From assembly GCA_021851625.1 (NCBI GenBank), contig JAJZCX010000059.1, positions 1 to 7,804 on the forward strand: a DNA stretch of 7,804 nucleotides, read 5' to 3'. A model generated the notes under the pieces. The model was not told the origin of the DNA and did not search any database. It saw only the letters and a program-made list of their open reading frames with translations. Position 1 is the stretch's first letter; every line of letters begins with the position of its first letter. Shown here piece after piece: positions 1 to 6,414 of this stretch. The stretch comes from Acidobacteriota bacterium. GTDB taxonomy: Bacteria; Acidobacteriota; Terriglobia; Terriglobales; Acidobacteriaceae. The position numbers and the translations under genes are program-made.

Positions 1-200
1 GGGCTCCTCGGCTACCAATCCGCTGGCTTCGGCGGCGCATTGTCGGCGCCGGCTGGCTCGAGCGCGGCTCGGGGCAATGCGGCGATCGCGGCGAACTTCC
101 CCCAGACCTCGAGCATCAATCCCGCGAACCTCGTCTTCTCCTTCCCGCGCTCGGTCGCCGCCGACCCCTCGGTGGTCCCCCGCGCCGAGGCGGCGCTTCG
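1..200. other. Anomalous high-GC segment at left edge (possible chimera or rearrangement)
   Basis: A count gives 146 G or C in 200 bases (73%), against 52% and 63% in the two 60-base lines just inside the boundary. The permease homology of gene 4 stops at its right border. Two frames here look like coding sequence from a high-GC genome. One is plus-strand frame 1, open from the edge through the boundary and alanine- and serine-rich. The other is a minus frame ending in TAG at 14-12, whose last residues are APPKPADW. Both have mostly G or C in the third codon position, and they share those positions, so at most one is likely real; the minus frame has the more purine-rich first codon positions. 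I do not recognise either product. The segment may be foreign DNA joined during library preparation or assembly, or the far side of a genuine breakpoint. Confidence 0.6.
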
Positions 201-1419
201 CGCCTCGGGAGCCTTCGTGCAGCGCTTCCTGTGGATCCGCAGACGCAGCTTGAAATGCGGGGATGGTTCCAAAGATGACGGCCGAAACAATGGAAAGCAC
301 GATCAGCAGCAGGATGACGTGCCAGTTCAGCGCAACGCCTACCGCCCGGTTCAGGTTGGCGTGGATCGAATGACGCAAAACTGCGAGGCAGGCGTAGGCA
401 ATACCTAAACCACAGGCACCGCCGGCGATGCCGAGCAGCAGGCTCTCGGTTAAAAACTGGCGCACGATGCGTCCGCGCGCGGCGCCCAGTGCGGCGCGCA
501 CGGCGATCTCTCGACGCCGGGCGGCCATGCGGGTCAGCGTCAGGCTGGCGATATTGGCGCAGGCGATGAGCCAGACCAGCAGCACCGCGCCTTGCAAAGC
601 GAGCAGGGCCGGGCGGGCAGAGCCAACCAGCGTATCGAGGTAATTCTTGACAGCGACGTTTTTCGGGAGGTGCTGATCGGTAAACTGCCTGGCGATGTTT
701 GTTTGGATGCCGCTCAGTTCCGTCCGCGCGGCAGCGACGGACACACCGGGTCGCAGGCGTCCTATTGCGTTCAAGAATCCGTTATCGCGCTGTTCCATGT
801 CCGACGTGTGCGGCAAGACCGTCCATACAACAGGCCCGTCGTCGTTGATGGGAATGTAAAACTGCTGTGGCATGACGCCGATGACGGTGTAGGTATCCGC
901 TCCCAGTTGAATCTGCTTGCCGATAATCTTTTTGTCCGCATGGAAATAGCTCTTCCACACCAAATAGCTGAGGACGACCGTTCCCTGATTGCCCGCGGTA
1001 CCCGCTTGCTGAAGGAAGGTCCTACCCATCATGGGCTGCACGTGCAGCATGGAGAAGAAGTTGGGACTGGTTTGGATGTTGACGGAAAACTCCGCGGTGC
1101 CGTCCGCTTTCTTCAGATCGAAAAATTTCTGAGTGTACCAGGCGATGTCCTGAAACGACTTTGCATGGTCGCGCCAGTCGCGCAGATTCGAAAGCGACGA
1201 GGAACTGATGTTGCCGCTATCGTTCGCTTCGCCCAATTGGACAACTTCGGAGGAATGCGGCACGGGCAGCGGGCGCAACAGGACGCCATCGACCACGGTA
1301 AACATGGCGGCGCTGATGCCGATGCCGAGGGCCAGGGTGAGGATGGCGGTGACGGTAAATCCCGGCGACTTGCGGAGTTGGCGGAATGCGTAGCGAAGAT
1401 CGTTGAGCAGAGTGGTCAT
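1..1419 (-). CDS. ADOP-type FtsX/MacB-like permease, N-terminal half (gene 4, homology ends near 202)
   Basis: The frame runs from ATG at 1419 to the left edge without a stop (473 codons visible). Residues 1-406 are a clear ADOP N-terminal half: NDLRYAFRQLRKSPGF, membrane segment about 21-41 (LTLALGIGISAAMF), periplasmic MacB-like domain about 45-265, then FtsX unit 1 with membrane segments near 274-296 (LLVWLIACANIASL), 325-348 and 366-390, coupling helix REIAVRAALGAARGR near 303-317, and the linker PAFQAASADPQEALHEGSRG at 387-406. In the family a hydrophobic segment beginning RLRxALVV normally follows soon after. Instead, residues 407-473 are arginine- and glycine-rich with no membrane segment, and GC jumps. 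Neither other minus frame restores the family sequence, so this is not a simple frameshift. The gene is therefore either interrupted or joined artificially to other DNA near 202. It starts 9 nt after gene 3, with a weak ribosome-binding site. The N-terminal half is certain; whether the gene is intact in the genome is not. Confidence 0.87.
   Translation of the reverse strand, partial: MTTLLNDLRYAFRQLRKSPGFTVTAILTLALGIGISAAMFTVVDGVLLRPLPVPHSSEVVQLGEANDSGNISSSSLSNLRDWRDHAKSFQDIAWYTQKFFDLKKADGTAEFSVNIQTSPNFFSMLHVQPMMGRTFLQQAGTAGNQGTVVLSYLVWKSYFHADKKIIGKQIQLGADTYTVIGVMPQQFYIPINDDGPVVWTVLPHTSDMEQRDNGFLNAIGRLRPGVSVAAARTELSGIQTNIARQFTDQHLPKNVAVKNYLDTLVGSARPALLALQGAVLLVWLIACANIASLTLTRMAARRREIAVRAALGAARGRIVRQFLTESLLLGIAGGACGLGIAYACLAVLRHSIHANLNRAVGVALNWHVILLLIVLSIVSAVIFGTIPAFQAASADPQEALHEGSRGAKRRLGAGDHRGVGGDRAREGEDEVRGIDARGLGEVRRDRRIAPSRARASRRRQCAAEASGLVAEEP
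185..208. repeat. Inverted repeat at the gene 4 / high-GC boundary
   Basis: CCGAGGCG (185-192) and CGCCTCGG (201-208) are perfect inverse complements, 8 bp, separated by the loop GCGCTTCG. An alternative fold pairs GGCGC (192-196) with GCGCC (200-204) around TTC. The element sits where the permease homology ends. There is no T-tract, so it is not a convincing intrinsic terminator. High GC makes such repeats fairly likely by chance, but the exact placement is notable. Confidence 0.5.
1357..1413 (-). repeat. 57-nt 5'-end repeat, copy in gene 4
   Basis: Perfect match to 6339-6395 in gene 2, at the same place relative to the start codon. Synonymous sites are also unchanged although the rest of gene 4 is clearly diverged from gene 2. 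This points to recent gene conversion or strong constraint on the nucleotide sequence. Confidence 0.9.
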
Positions 1420-1427
1420 GGTATGCG

Positions 1428-1437
1428 CCTATTCCTC
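1428..1437 (-). promoter_or_regulatory. Weak ribosome binding region of gene 4
   Basis: The minus strand reads GAGGAATAGG across the gene 3 TAG stop. GAGGA is 13 nt from the ATG at 1419, which is long. AGG inside the stop region is 8 nt away, but short. Initiation of gene 4 may therefore depend more on coupling with gene 3 than at the other junctions. Confidence 0.45.
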
Positions 1438-3897
1438 ACGCAGAATGGTTGTGGGATCGATACGGGCGATACGGCGCGCCGGTAGAAACGTGGCCGCAAC
1501 CGCAACCACGGCCAGCACCAGGATGGTTCCGATCAACGTTGCAGGATCATACATCCCGATGCCATAGATGAAGCCTTTCATCGCGCGGAGCGCAAGAAAA
1601 GATGCGGCGAGCCCAGCGGCCAGACCAAGGATTGTTGCCTGCACGCCAAGGCGGCCAACTTCAACCATGGCGGCTCGGATGGACGAGCCGAGTGCAAGAC
1701 GAATTCCAATTTCGCGCTTGCGTTGGACAACCAGATTCGCGATCAGCCCATAGACGCCGATGGCGGAGAGCAGCAGCGCCAGCCCAGCCAGCACGCCGAG
1801 CAGCATTACCTCTACGCGCTGCATACCGAGCGCGTGCCGCTCCAGATCCATCATGCTGTAGAAGCCGGAGAACGGCAGCGTCGGGTCGGCCTGCGCCAGC
1901 GCCTTTTGCATCGCTTCGGTGATGCCGCCGACCGGGCCGTGGGTGCGTACGATCCAGCTCGGCTGAAACCAGATATGCGCCATGTTGATGAGACCTGGGT
2001 CCATCTGTGTCGCAGGAACATACAAGATAGGCTCGCTGCTCAAAGGCGCATCGTGAAGATACATAGATCGATCGATGACGTCGCCAACTACGCCTACCAC
2101 GGCCACGCCGCTGCGTGCGTCATCTGCGCTATTGAAATTCCGCCCAACAGGATTCGCTTTGTCCAAATATTTACGCGCGAAAGCCTCGTTCACGATTGCG
2201 ACCGGCTGGCTGTGCGCCGTATCGCTGTCCGCAAATTGTCGTCCGGCCAGCAAATGTACCCGCAGCGCTTTGAAGTAGTCCGGGGTAACGTAAACCTCTG
2301 TCGTGACAAAAAGTTTGCCAGCATTTTTTCCGCCCGCAATCTTCACGCCGTCATTCAGCCCGCGCTCATACGGCAGACTCAAGCCCACCGCCGCATTCTC
2401 CACGCCGGGAATGCGCCGCATGGCGTCGAGGCTTGCGATCAGTAAATGCTGAAAGGCCGCGGGATTGCGATAGCGCGCATCGTCGAGCGAGACCTTGCCA
2501 GTCATGACATTATTGGCGTCGAAGCCCGGTGGCAGCGTCTCCAGATAAATCAATGAGTGTACCAGCAGGCCCGAAGCGGAGATCAGCACCACCGTCAGCG
2601 CAATCTCTCCGGCAATGAGCAGCGCGCGCATCCTGCGATTGCTGCTGCCGCTCGACGCGCGGCTGGCCCCCACAGCCATGGCGGAGCGAAGGTCGATGCG
2701 GCGCAACTCCAGCGCCGGAAGCATCCCAAACAGCACGCTCGTCGCCAGCGAAATCCCCAGCGTAAACAGCAGTACGCGGCCATCTACTGCGAAGTTGCTC
2801 GTTGGCAGCAAGCCTTCTGGGAGAAGATGTTGCAGCAGCGCGAGGCCGCCCTTGGCCACACCCAATCCAGCCGCGCCGCCCAGCAGCGCCAGCACCATGT
2901 TCTCCGTCCATAACTGGCGCACCAGCGCGAAGCGTCCCGCACCAAGCGCCATGCGGGTCGCTATTTCGCCGCTGCGACGTTGCGCCCGCACCAGCCCCAG
3001 CCCAGCCAGGTTCGCGCAGGCGATCAACAAAATGAAGCCAACCGCGACCATCAACCCGAAGACGGCGGGACGCATCGGCTCCGCTTCGCTCTGCTGCAAT
3101 GGCATTCCTTCCAGATGGACAGATGCGTCGTGGTTACGCGCAAGGTACTTCTCGAAACGTGTCAGGGCCAACCGCTCCAACTGGGCGTCCGCCTGCGCCC
3201 AGGTGCTACCGGATTTCAGTCGCAGCAGGACGCCGTAATTCGTCCCTTGGCCCTCGCCGGTCGTGCTTGGCTGGAGCGGTGTCCACACGTCCACCGCTTG
3301 CGTCACCCCTTCATTAAGGGGCGCCTGCGCTCCACGCGGCAAAACACCGACGACAGTGAACGGAGCACCCTTCAGCCGTATCGCTTTCCCTACAATGTGC
3401 GGATCGGAATGAAATGTAGTCCGCCAAAGATGGTTGCTCAAGACGACCACGGCAGGCCCGTTGGGGCGGTCTTCTTCTCGTGTAAAGCTGCGGCCCATCT
3501 GCGGCGGAATGCCGAGAACGTCGAAGTATTTCGAGGACACGCGCAACTGTTGCACATACTGCACGCTGGATCCGGCCTCTAGATTGACGCCGCCTTCCAT
3601 TCCCTCCGCTGCCGCCGTCACCGCCGGGACCTGGTCGCGCACCAGCAGATACGTGTCGCCATTGGCGCTGTCATCGTCCTCCACGCCTTTTGGGGAGTTC
3701 CAGTGCGTTATCAGCGCGCCTAGTCTGTCCGGTTGCGGATAGGGCAGAGGGCGCAGCATTAGAGCATTCACCACGCTGAAAATTGCAGTGTTCGCGCCGA
3801 TGCCGAGCGCCAGCGTCAGAACGGCCGTAATCAAAAATCCTGGAGACTTCCTCAACTGCCGGAATGCGTAGCGAAGATCGTTGAGCAAAGCGGTCAT
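1429..3897 (-). CDS. ADOP-type duplicated FtsX/MacB-like permease (gene 3, complete, divergent lineage)
   Basis: The chosen start at 3897 gives 822 residues beginning MTALLNDLRYAFRQLRKSPG, aligned with the starts of genes 2 and 4. AGGAG at 3909-3905 then has a 7-nt spacer, the same as gene 2. An adjacent ATG at 3900 is possible; an ATG at 3972 would add 25 unrelated basic residues and overlap gene 2. Parts: membrane segment about 21-41, periplasmic domain about 45-275, FtsX unit 1 near 278-302 (LLIACANLAGL), 330-355 and 375-397, linking segment about 425-449, second periplasmic domain about 455-690, FtsX unit 2 near 695-722, 748-772 and 785-808, ending LPARRIARIDPTTILREE. Both coupling helices are present (GEIATRMALGAGR near 310, REIGIRLALGSSIR near 728), the second less canonical. 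Beyond the N-terminus it is clearly less like genes 1 and 2 than those are like each other, so it is an older paralogue inside the same array. Substrate unknown. Confidence 0.95.
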   Translation of the reverse strand: MTALLNDLRYAFRQLRKSPGFLITAVLTLALGIGANTAIFSVVNALMLRPLPYPQPDRLGALITHWNSPKGVEDDDSANGDTYLLVRDQVPAVTAAAEGMEGGVNLEAGSSVQYVQQLRVSSKYFDVLGIPPQMGRSFTREEDRPNGPAVVVLSNHLWRTTFHSDPHIVGKAIRLKGAPFTVVGVLPRGAQAPLNEGVTQAVDVWTPLQPSTTGEGQGTNYGVLLRLKSGSTWAQADAQLERLALTRFEKYLARNHDASVHLEGMPLQQSEAEPMRPAVFGLMVAVGFILLIACANLAGLGLVRAQRRSGEIATRMALGAGRFALVRQLWTENMVLALLGGAAGLGVAKGGLALLQHLLPEGLLPTSNFAVDGRVLLFTLGISLATSVLFGMLPALELRRIDLRSAMAVGASRASSGSSNRRMRALLIAGEIALTVVLISASGLLVHSLIYLETLPPGFDANNVMTGKVSLDDARYRNPAAFQHLLIASLDAMRRIPGVENAAVGLSLPYERGLNDGVKIAGGKNAGKLFVTTEVYVTPDYFKALRVHLLAGRQFADSDTAHSQPVAIVNEAFARKYLDKANPVGRNFNSADDARSGVAVVGVVGDVIDRSMYLHDAPLSSEPILYVPATQMDPGLINMAHIWFQPSWIVRTHGPVGGITEAMQKALAQADPTLPFSGFYSMMDLERHALGMQRVEVMLLGVLAGLALLLSAIGVYGLIANLVVQRKREIGIRLALGSSIRAAMVEVGRLGVQATILGLAAGLAASFLALRAMKGFIYGIGMYDPATLIGTILVLAVVAVAATFLPARRIARIDPTTILREE
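3860..3887 (-). repeat. 28-nt shorter copy of the 5'-end repeat in gene 3
   Basis: These 28 bases match 1382-1409 and 6364-6391 exactly. They encode LNDLRYAFR. On the side away from the start codon the gene 3 sequence diverges at synonymous positions, so gene 3 shares only the innermost part of the conserved tract. Confidence 0.85.
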
Positions 3898-3904
3898 CAT
3901 CCTT

Positions 3905-3909
3905 CTCCT
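3905..3909 (-). promoter_or_regulatory. Ribosome binding site of gene 3
   Basis: AGGAG at 3909-3905 on the minus strand lies 2 nt after the gene 2 TAG stop (3914-3912). The spacer is 7 nt to ATG at 3897 but only 4 nt to the adjacent ATG at 3900. The 7-nt spacing equals that of gene 2, which favours 3897 as the start. Confidence 0.8.
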
Positions 3910-3911
3910 AT

Positions 3912-6401
3912 CTATTCGGAACGCAGGGCCTGCATGGGATCGATGGAAGCGGCGCGTCTTGCCGGAAGCCATGATGCCAGCGCCGCGACGATCAGCACCG
4001 CGAACAAAGCGCCGAGCATGGCCAGCGGGTCATGCCAAGAGAGCTTGTACAACTGCGACTGCATCAGCTTGCCTGCGGCCAAAGACAGCGGCAGTCCCAC
4101 CACCACGCCGAGCGCGACCGTCCAGAGGCTCTCCCGCAGGACCATCCATTGCACGTTCTCACGTGAAGCCCCCAATGCCATGCGCACGCCAATCTCCTGC
4201 GTGCGGCGGCCCACGCGATAGGCCAGCGTGCCGTAGAGTCCAATCGCCACCAGCAACGCCGCCAGCAGTCCGAAGAAAGTGGTCAGTTCAGCCGTCAACG
4301 AATTCATCACATAGGAATTGGCGAACAACTCCTTTTGTGTGCGCGGGTCTTCCACCGGCAGGTTGGGATCAATCTGCCGGACGACGCGCCGCACCATCGG
4401 CAGCACGGCCATTGGATCGCCGTACGTGTGCATTTCCACGTACATCTCGGTGAAGGGAGTGCCTTGCATAAAGGGGTACCAGGCCATCGGCATCTTCGGC
4501 TCATCCACGCTGGTAAATTTGCTGTCTCGCGCCACGCCGACAATCGTGTGCACGTATTTTCCGGTTCCGATGGTGTGCCCCAGTGGATTCGTATGCGGCA
4601 GAAAGCGGTCCACCAGCGTTTGGTTCACCACCACAACGTGCTCGGAGCTTGCCGTGTCCGCAGAGGTAATTCCCCGCCCCTGCACAATGGGTATGCCCAG
4701 CACATGGAAGAAGTCCGGGCCCACAATGTTGCTACGCAGCAGAGTGTCATCGGATTTCCCATTTCCATTCTGGATCACGCCATCCAGCACCAGTCCGTTG
4801 TTGTCTGCGTTTCCAATTCCTGGAGCATTTTCTTCGATGGTCGCCGACTCAACGCCCGGCAGTACACGCAGTTTGTCCAGCAGGCTCCGATAGAACTGGA
4901 TGATTTGCTCATTGGAATGCAAGCCCATCGGGTTCAGCCCAAAGGCCACCAGCCCCTGCGTGCGCATTCCAAGGTCCTGCGTCTGGTAGCGTCGCAGCGT
5001 GCGCACCATTAGCGCCGCCGCTACCAGCAGCACCACGCACAACGCCGTCTGCGCGGAGACGGCCAGCCTGCGTCCGAGCAACCGATTGCGGTCCGTGCCC
5101 GCCGAGGCATTCCCGGATTTCATCGCGAGGGTGGGCGGAATCCGCAGCGAGCTGAATAGTGGAGTCAGCCCGAACGCAACAGAGGCCAGCGTGGCAATGC
5201 CCAGCGTGAACCAGAAGACGCGCGTGTCCGTGTGAAAGCTGACTTCATATCCTGCCAGCGCCAGCCTGCGGCCCAACATGGGAGTCACTAGAGTAGCCAG
5301 CGTCCAGCCCACCCCGGTCCCAGCACCTACGAGCAGCAAACTTTCTGCCAGCAGTTGCCGTAGCAGTGTCATGCGTCCCGCGCCCAGCGCCACGCGCACG
5401 GCAATCTCACGCTGCCGCGTGGCGTTGCGCGCAAGAATCAGCATGGCGACATTGGTGCAGGCGATCAGCAGCACCAACAGCACCAAGGCCATGCTTATCC
5501 GCAACGGCTCGCGAATCTGGTCGCTCATCGTGCCGACGCCCGTGGCCGGCATCAATTGCACGCCAAGATTCATCTTCGGCGGAGCACTCCGGCCCAGCGT
5601 ACCGTACCAATACCGCAGCAGCACCGGATTCAATGCCGCTTCCGCGCTGCGCTTCGTCTGGCCGGGCGCAAGCCGTCCCATCATCATCAAGAGTGACCAT
5701 GGTTTTGGGCCGTAAAGCGTGTATCCGCTGCTGGCCGGAAAACCCAGAGGATTCAGGTCGAGACGGTTCTGCAATGGAATCCAAAAAGCATCGCGCGTCG
5801 CTGGTTCGACGCCCACAAACCCCGGAGCGGTCACGCCCACAACCGTAAATGGAATTCCGCGAATGAACATGGTCCGGCCAACCGCGTCCGGGTTACGCGC
5901 AAACGCCCGCGTCCAGTAGTCGTAACTCAGCACCACGACCTGCGTATGCTGGCGTTCGTCCTCCAGGTCAAACGCCCGGCCCCGCGCCATCCGCACGCCG
6001 AGCATCTGAAAAAAATTGCCGCTCACCATGTCCGCTTCCACGGCATCCGGTGTATTGCCCACACGCACCTCTACCTTGTTAAACGACAGCGGCACATACG
6101 CGATTACATCTTGAAAAATCTGCTTCTGCTGCCGCAATTGCTGAAAGACCGGCATCGGGAAATCCCACGGACTATTGCCGCTGTTCATCACGTTGTCTGG
6201 CGGATTGTTCTCCGTGATGTAGACAACCCTCTGCGCGTCATGGATGGGCAGCGCGCGCAACAGCATCGCCTCCAGCACGGTAAACATGCCGGTATTCGCG
6301 CCAATGCCGAGCGCCAGCGTGAGGACGGCGGTGGCGGCAAATCCCGGCGACTTGCGGAGTTGGCGGAATGCGTAGCGAAGATCGTTGAGCAGAGTTGTCA
6401 T
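3912..6401 (-). CDS. ADOP-type duplicated FtsX/MacB-like permease (gene 2, complete)
   Basis: An intact 829-residue protein, a typical length for the duplicated orphan permeases of Acidobacteriota. The ATG at 6401 is preceded by AAGGAG with a 7-nt spacer and opens the family signature NDLRYAFRQLRKSPGF. Order of parts: membrane segment about 21-41 (LTLALGIGANTGMF), first periplasmic MacB-like domain about 45-295, FtsX unit 1 with membrane segments near 300-323 (LLIACTN), 350-370 and 396-415, a linking membrane segment about 445-467, second periplasmic domain about 470-695, and FtsX unit 2 with segments near 703-727, 758-780 and 792-812. Both halves keep the coupling helix (REIAVRVALGAGR near 331 and QEIGVRMALGASR near 736) that touches the ATPase in MacB-type transporters, yet no ATPase gene is nearby. 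The end is LPARRAASIDPMQALRSE. It lies 11 nt after gene 1 and 14 nt before gene 3. It is a close tandem paralogue of gene 1. Efflux or envelope transport is inferred from the family; the substrate is unknown. Confidence 0.96.
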   Translation of the reverse strand: MTTLLNDLRYAFRQLRKSPGFAATAVLTLALGIGANTGMFTVLEAMLLRALPIHDAQRVVYITENNPPDNVMNSGNSPWDFPMPVFQQLRQQKQIFQDVIAYVPLSFNKVEVRVGNTPDAVEADMVSGNFFQMLGVRMARGRAFDLEDERQHTQVVVLSYDYWTRAFARNPDAVGRTMFIRGIPFTVVGVTAPGFVGVEPATRDAFWIPLQNRLDLNPLGFPASSGYTLYGPKPWSLLMMMGRLAPGQTKRSAEAALNPVLLRYWYGTLGRSAPPKMNLGVQLMPATGVGTMSDQIREPLRISMALVLLVLLIACTNVAMLILARNATRQREIAVRVALGAGRMTLLRQLLAESLLLVGAGTGVGWTLATLVTPMLGRRLALAGYEVSFHTDTRVFWFTLGIATLASVAFGLTPLFSSLRIPPTLAMKSGNASAGTDRNRLLGRRLAVSAQTALCVVLLVAAALMVRTLRRYQTQDLGMRTQGLVAFGLNPMGLHSNEQIIQFYRSLLDKLRVLPGVESATIEENAPGIGNADNNGLVLDGVIQNGNGKSDDTLLRSNIVGPDFFHVLGIPIVQGRGITSADTASSEHVVVVNQTLVDRFLPHTNPLGHTIGTGKYVHTIVGVARDSKFTSVDEPKMPMAWYPFMQGTPFTEMYVEMHTYGDPMAVLPMVRRVVRQIDPNLPVEDPRTQKELFANSYVMNSLTAELTTFFGLLAALLVAIGLYGTLAYRVGRRTQEIGVRMALGASRENVQWMVLRESLWTVALGVVVGLPLSLAAGKLMQSQLYKLSWHDPLAMLGALFAVLIVAALASWLPARRAASIDPMQALRSE
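4216..4255 (-). repeat. 40-nt exact repeat in FtsX unit 2, gene 2 copy
   Basis: Identical to 6717-6756 in gene 1. It encodes the end of a membrane segment in the second FtsX unit (LLVAIGLYGTLAYR region). It is one of the longest exact stretches in the gene 1 / gene 2 tandem duplication and could serve as a site for unequal recombination. Confidence 0.85.
6339..6395 (-). repeat. 57-nt 5'-end repeat, copy in gene 2
   Basis: These 57 bases are identical, base for base, to 1357-1413 in gene 4. They encode the N-terminal signature just after the first codons, LLNDLRYAFRQLRKSPGF. After one mismatch the identity resumes through the start codon. Upstream in the coding direction, the two genes differ. 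Confidence 0.9.
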
Positions 6402-6408
6402 GATTCGT

Positions 6409-6414
6409 CTCCTT
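6409..6414 (-). promoter_or_regulatory. Ribosome binding site of gene 2, overlapping the gene 1 stop
   Basis: Reading on the minus strand, AAGGAG occupies 6414-6409 and is followed by a 7-nt spacer to ATG at 6401. Its first two bases are the last two bases of the gene 1 TAA stop (6415-6413). This arrangement lets a ribosome that has just terminated restart on gene 2. It fixes the gene 2 start. Confidence 0.85.

Noticed and set aside
185..208. Inverted repeat as an intrinsic terminator
   Set aside because: There is no T-run on either side, and it lies within an open reading frame. It is kept only as a boundary feature.
12..290. Minus-strand frame ending in TAG at 14-12 as the continuation of gene 4 after a frameshift
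   Set aside because: It has none of the hydrophobic segments that follow residue 406 in ADOP proteins, so a single-base frameshift does not restore gene 4. It could be the end of an unrelated gene in the anomalous segment, but that cannot be shown from this window.
592..1485. Long plus-strand open frame of 297 codons
   Set aside because: It lies opposite gene 4 and the end of gene 3, has no ribosome binding site or recognisable domain, and its composition (rich in Arg, Gln, His, Asp) is typical of an antisense shadow of a GC-rich gene.
3898..3972. Upstream start for gene 3 at 3972, giving 847 residues
   Set aside because: The 25 extra residues are basic, unlike anything at the starts of genes 2 and 4, and lie inside gene 2. 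The ATG at 3897 has the properly spaced AGGAG.
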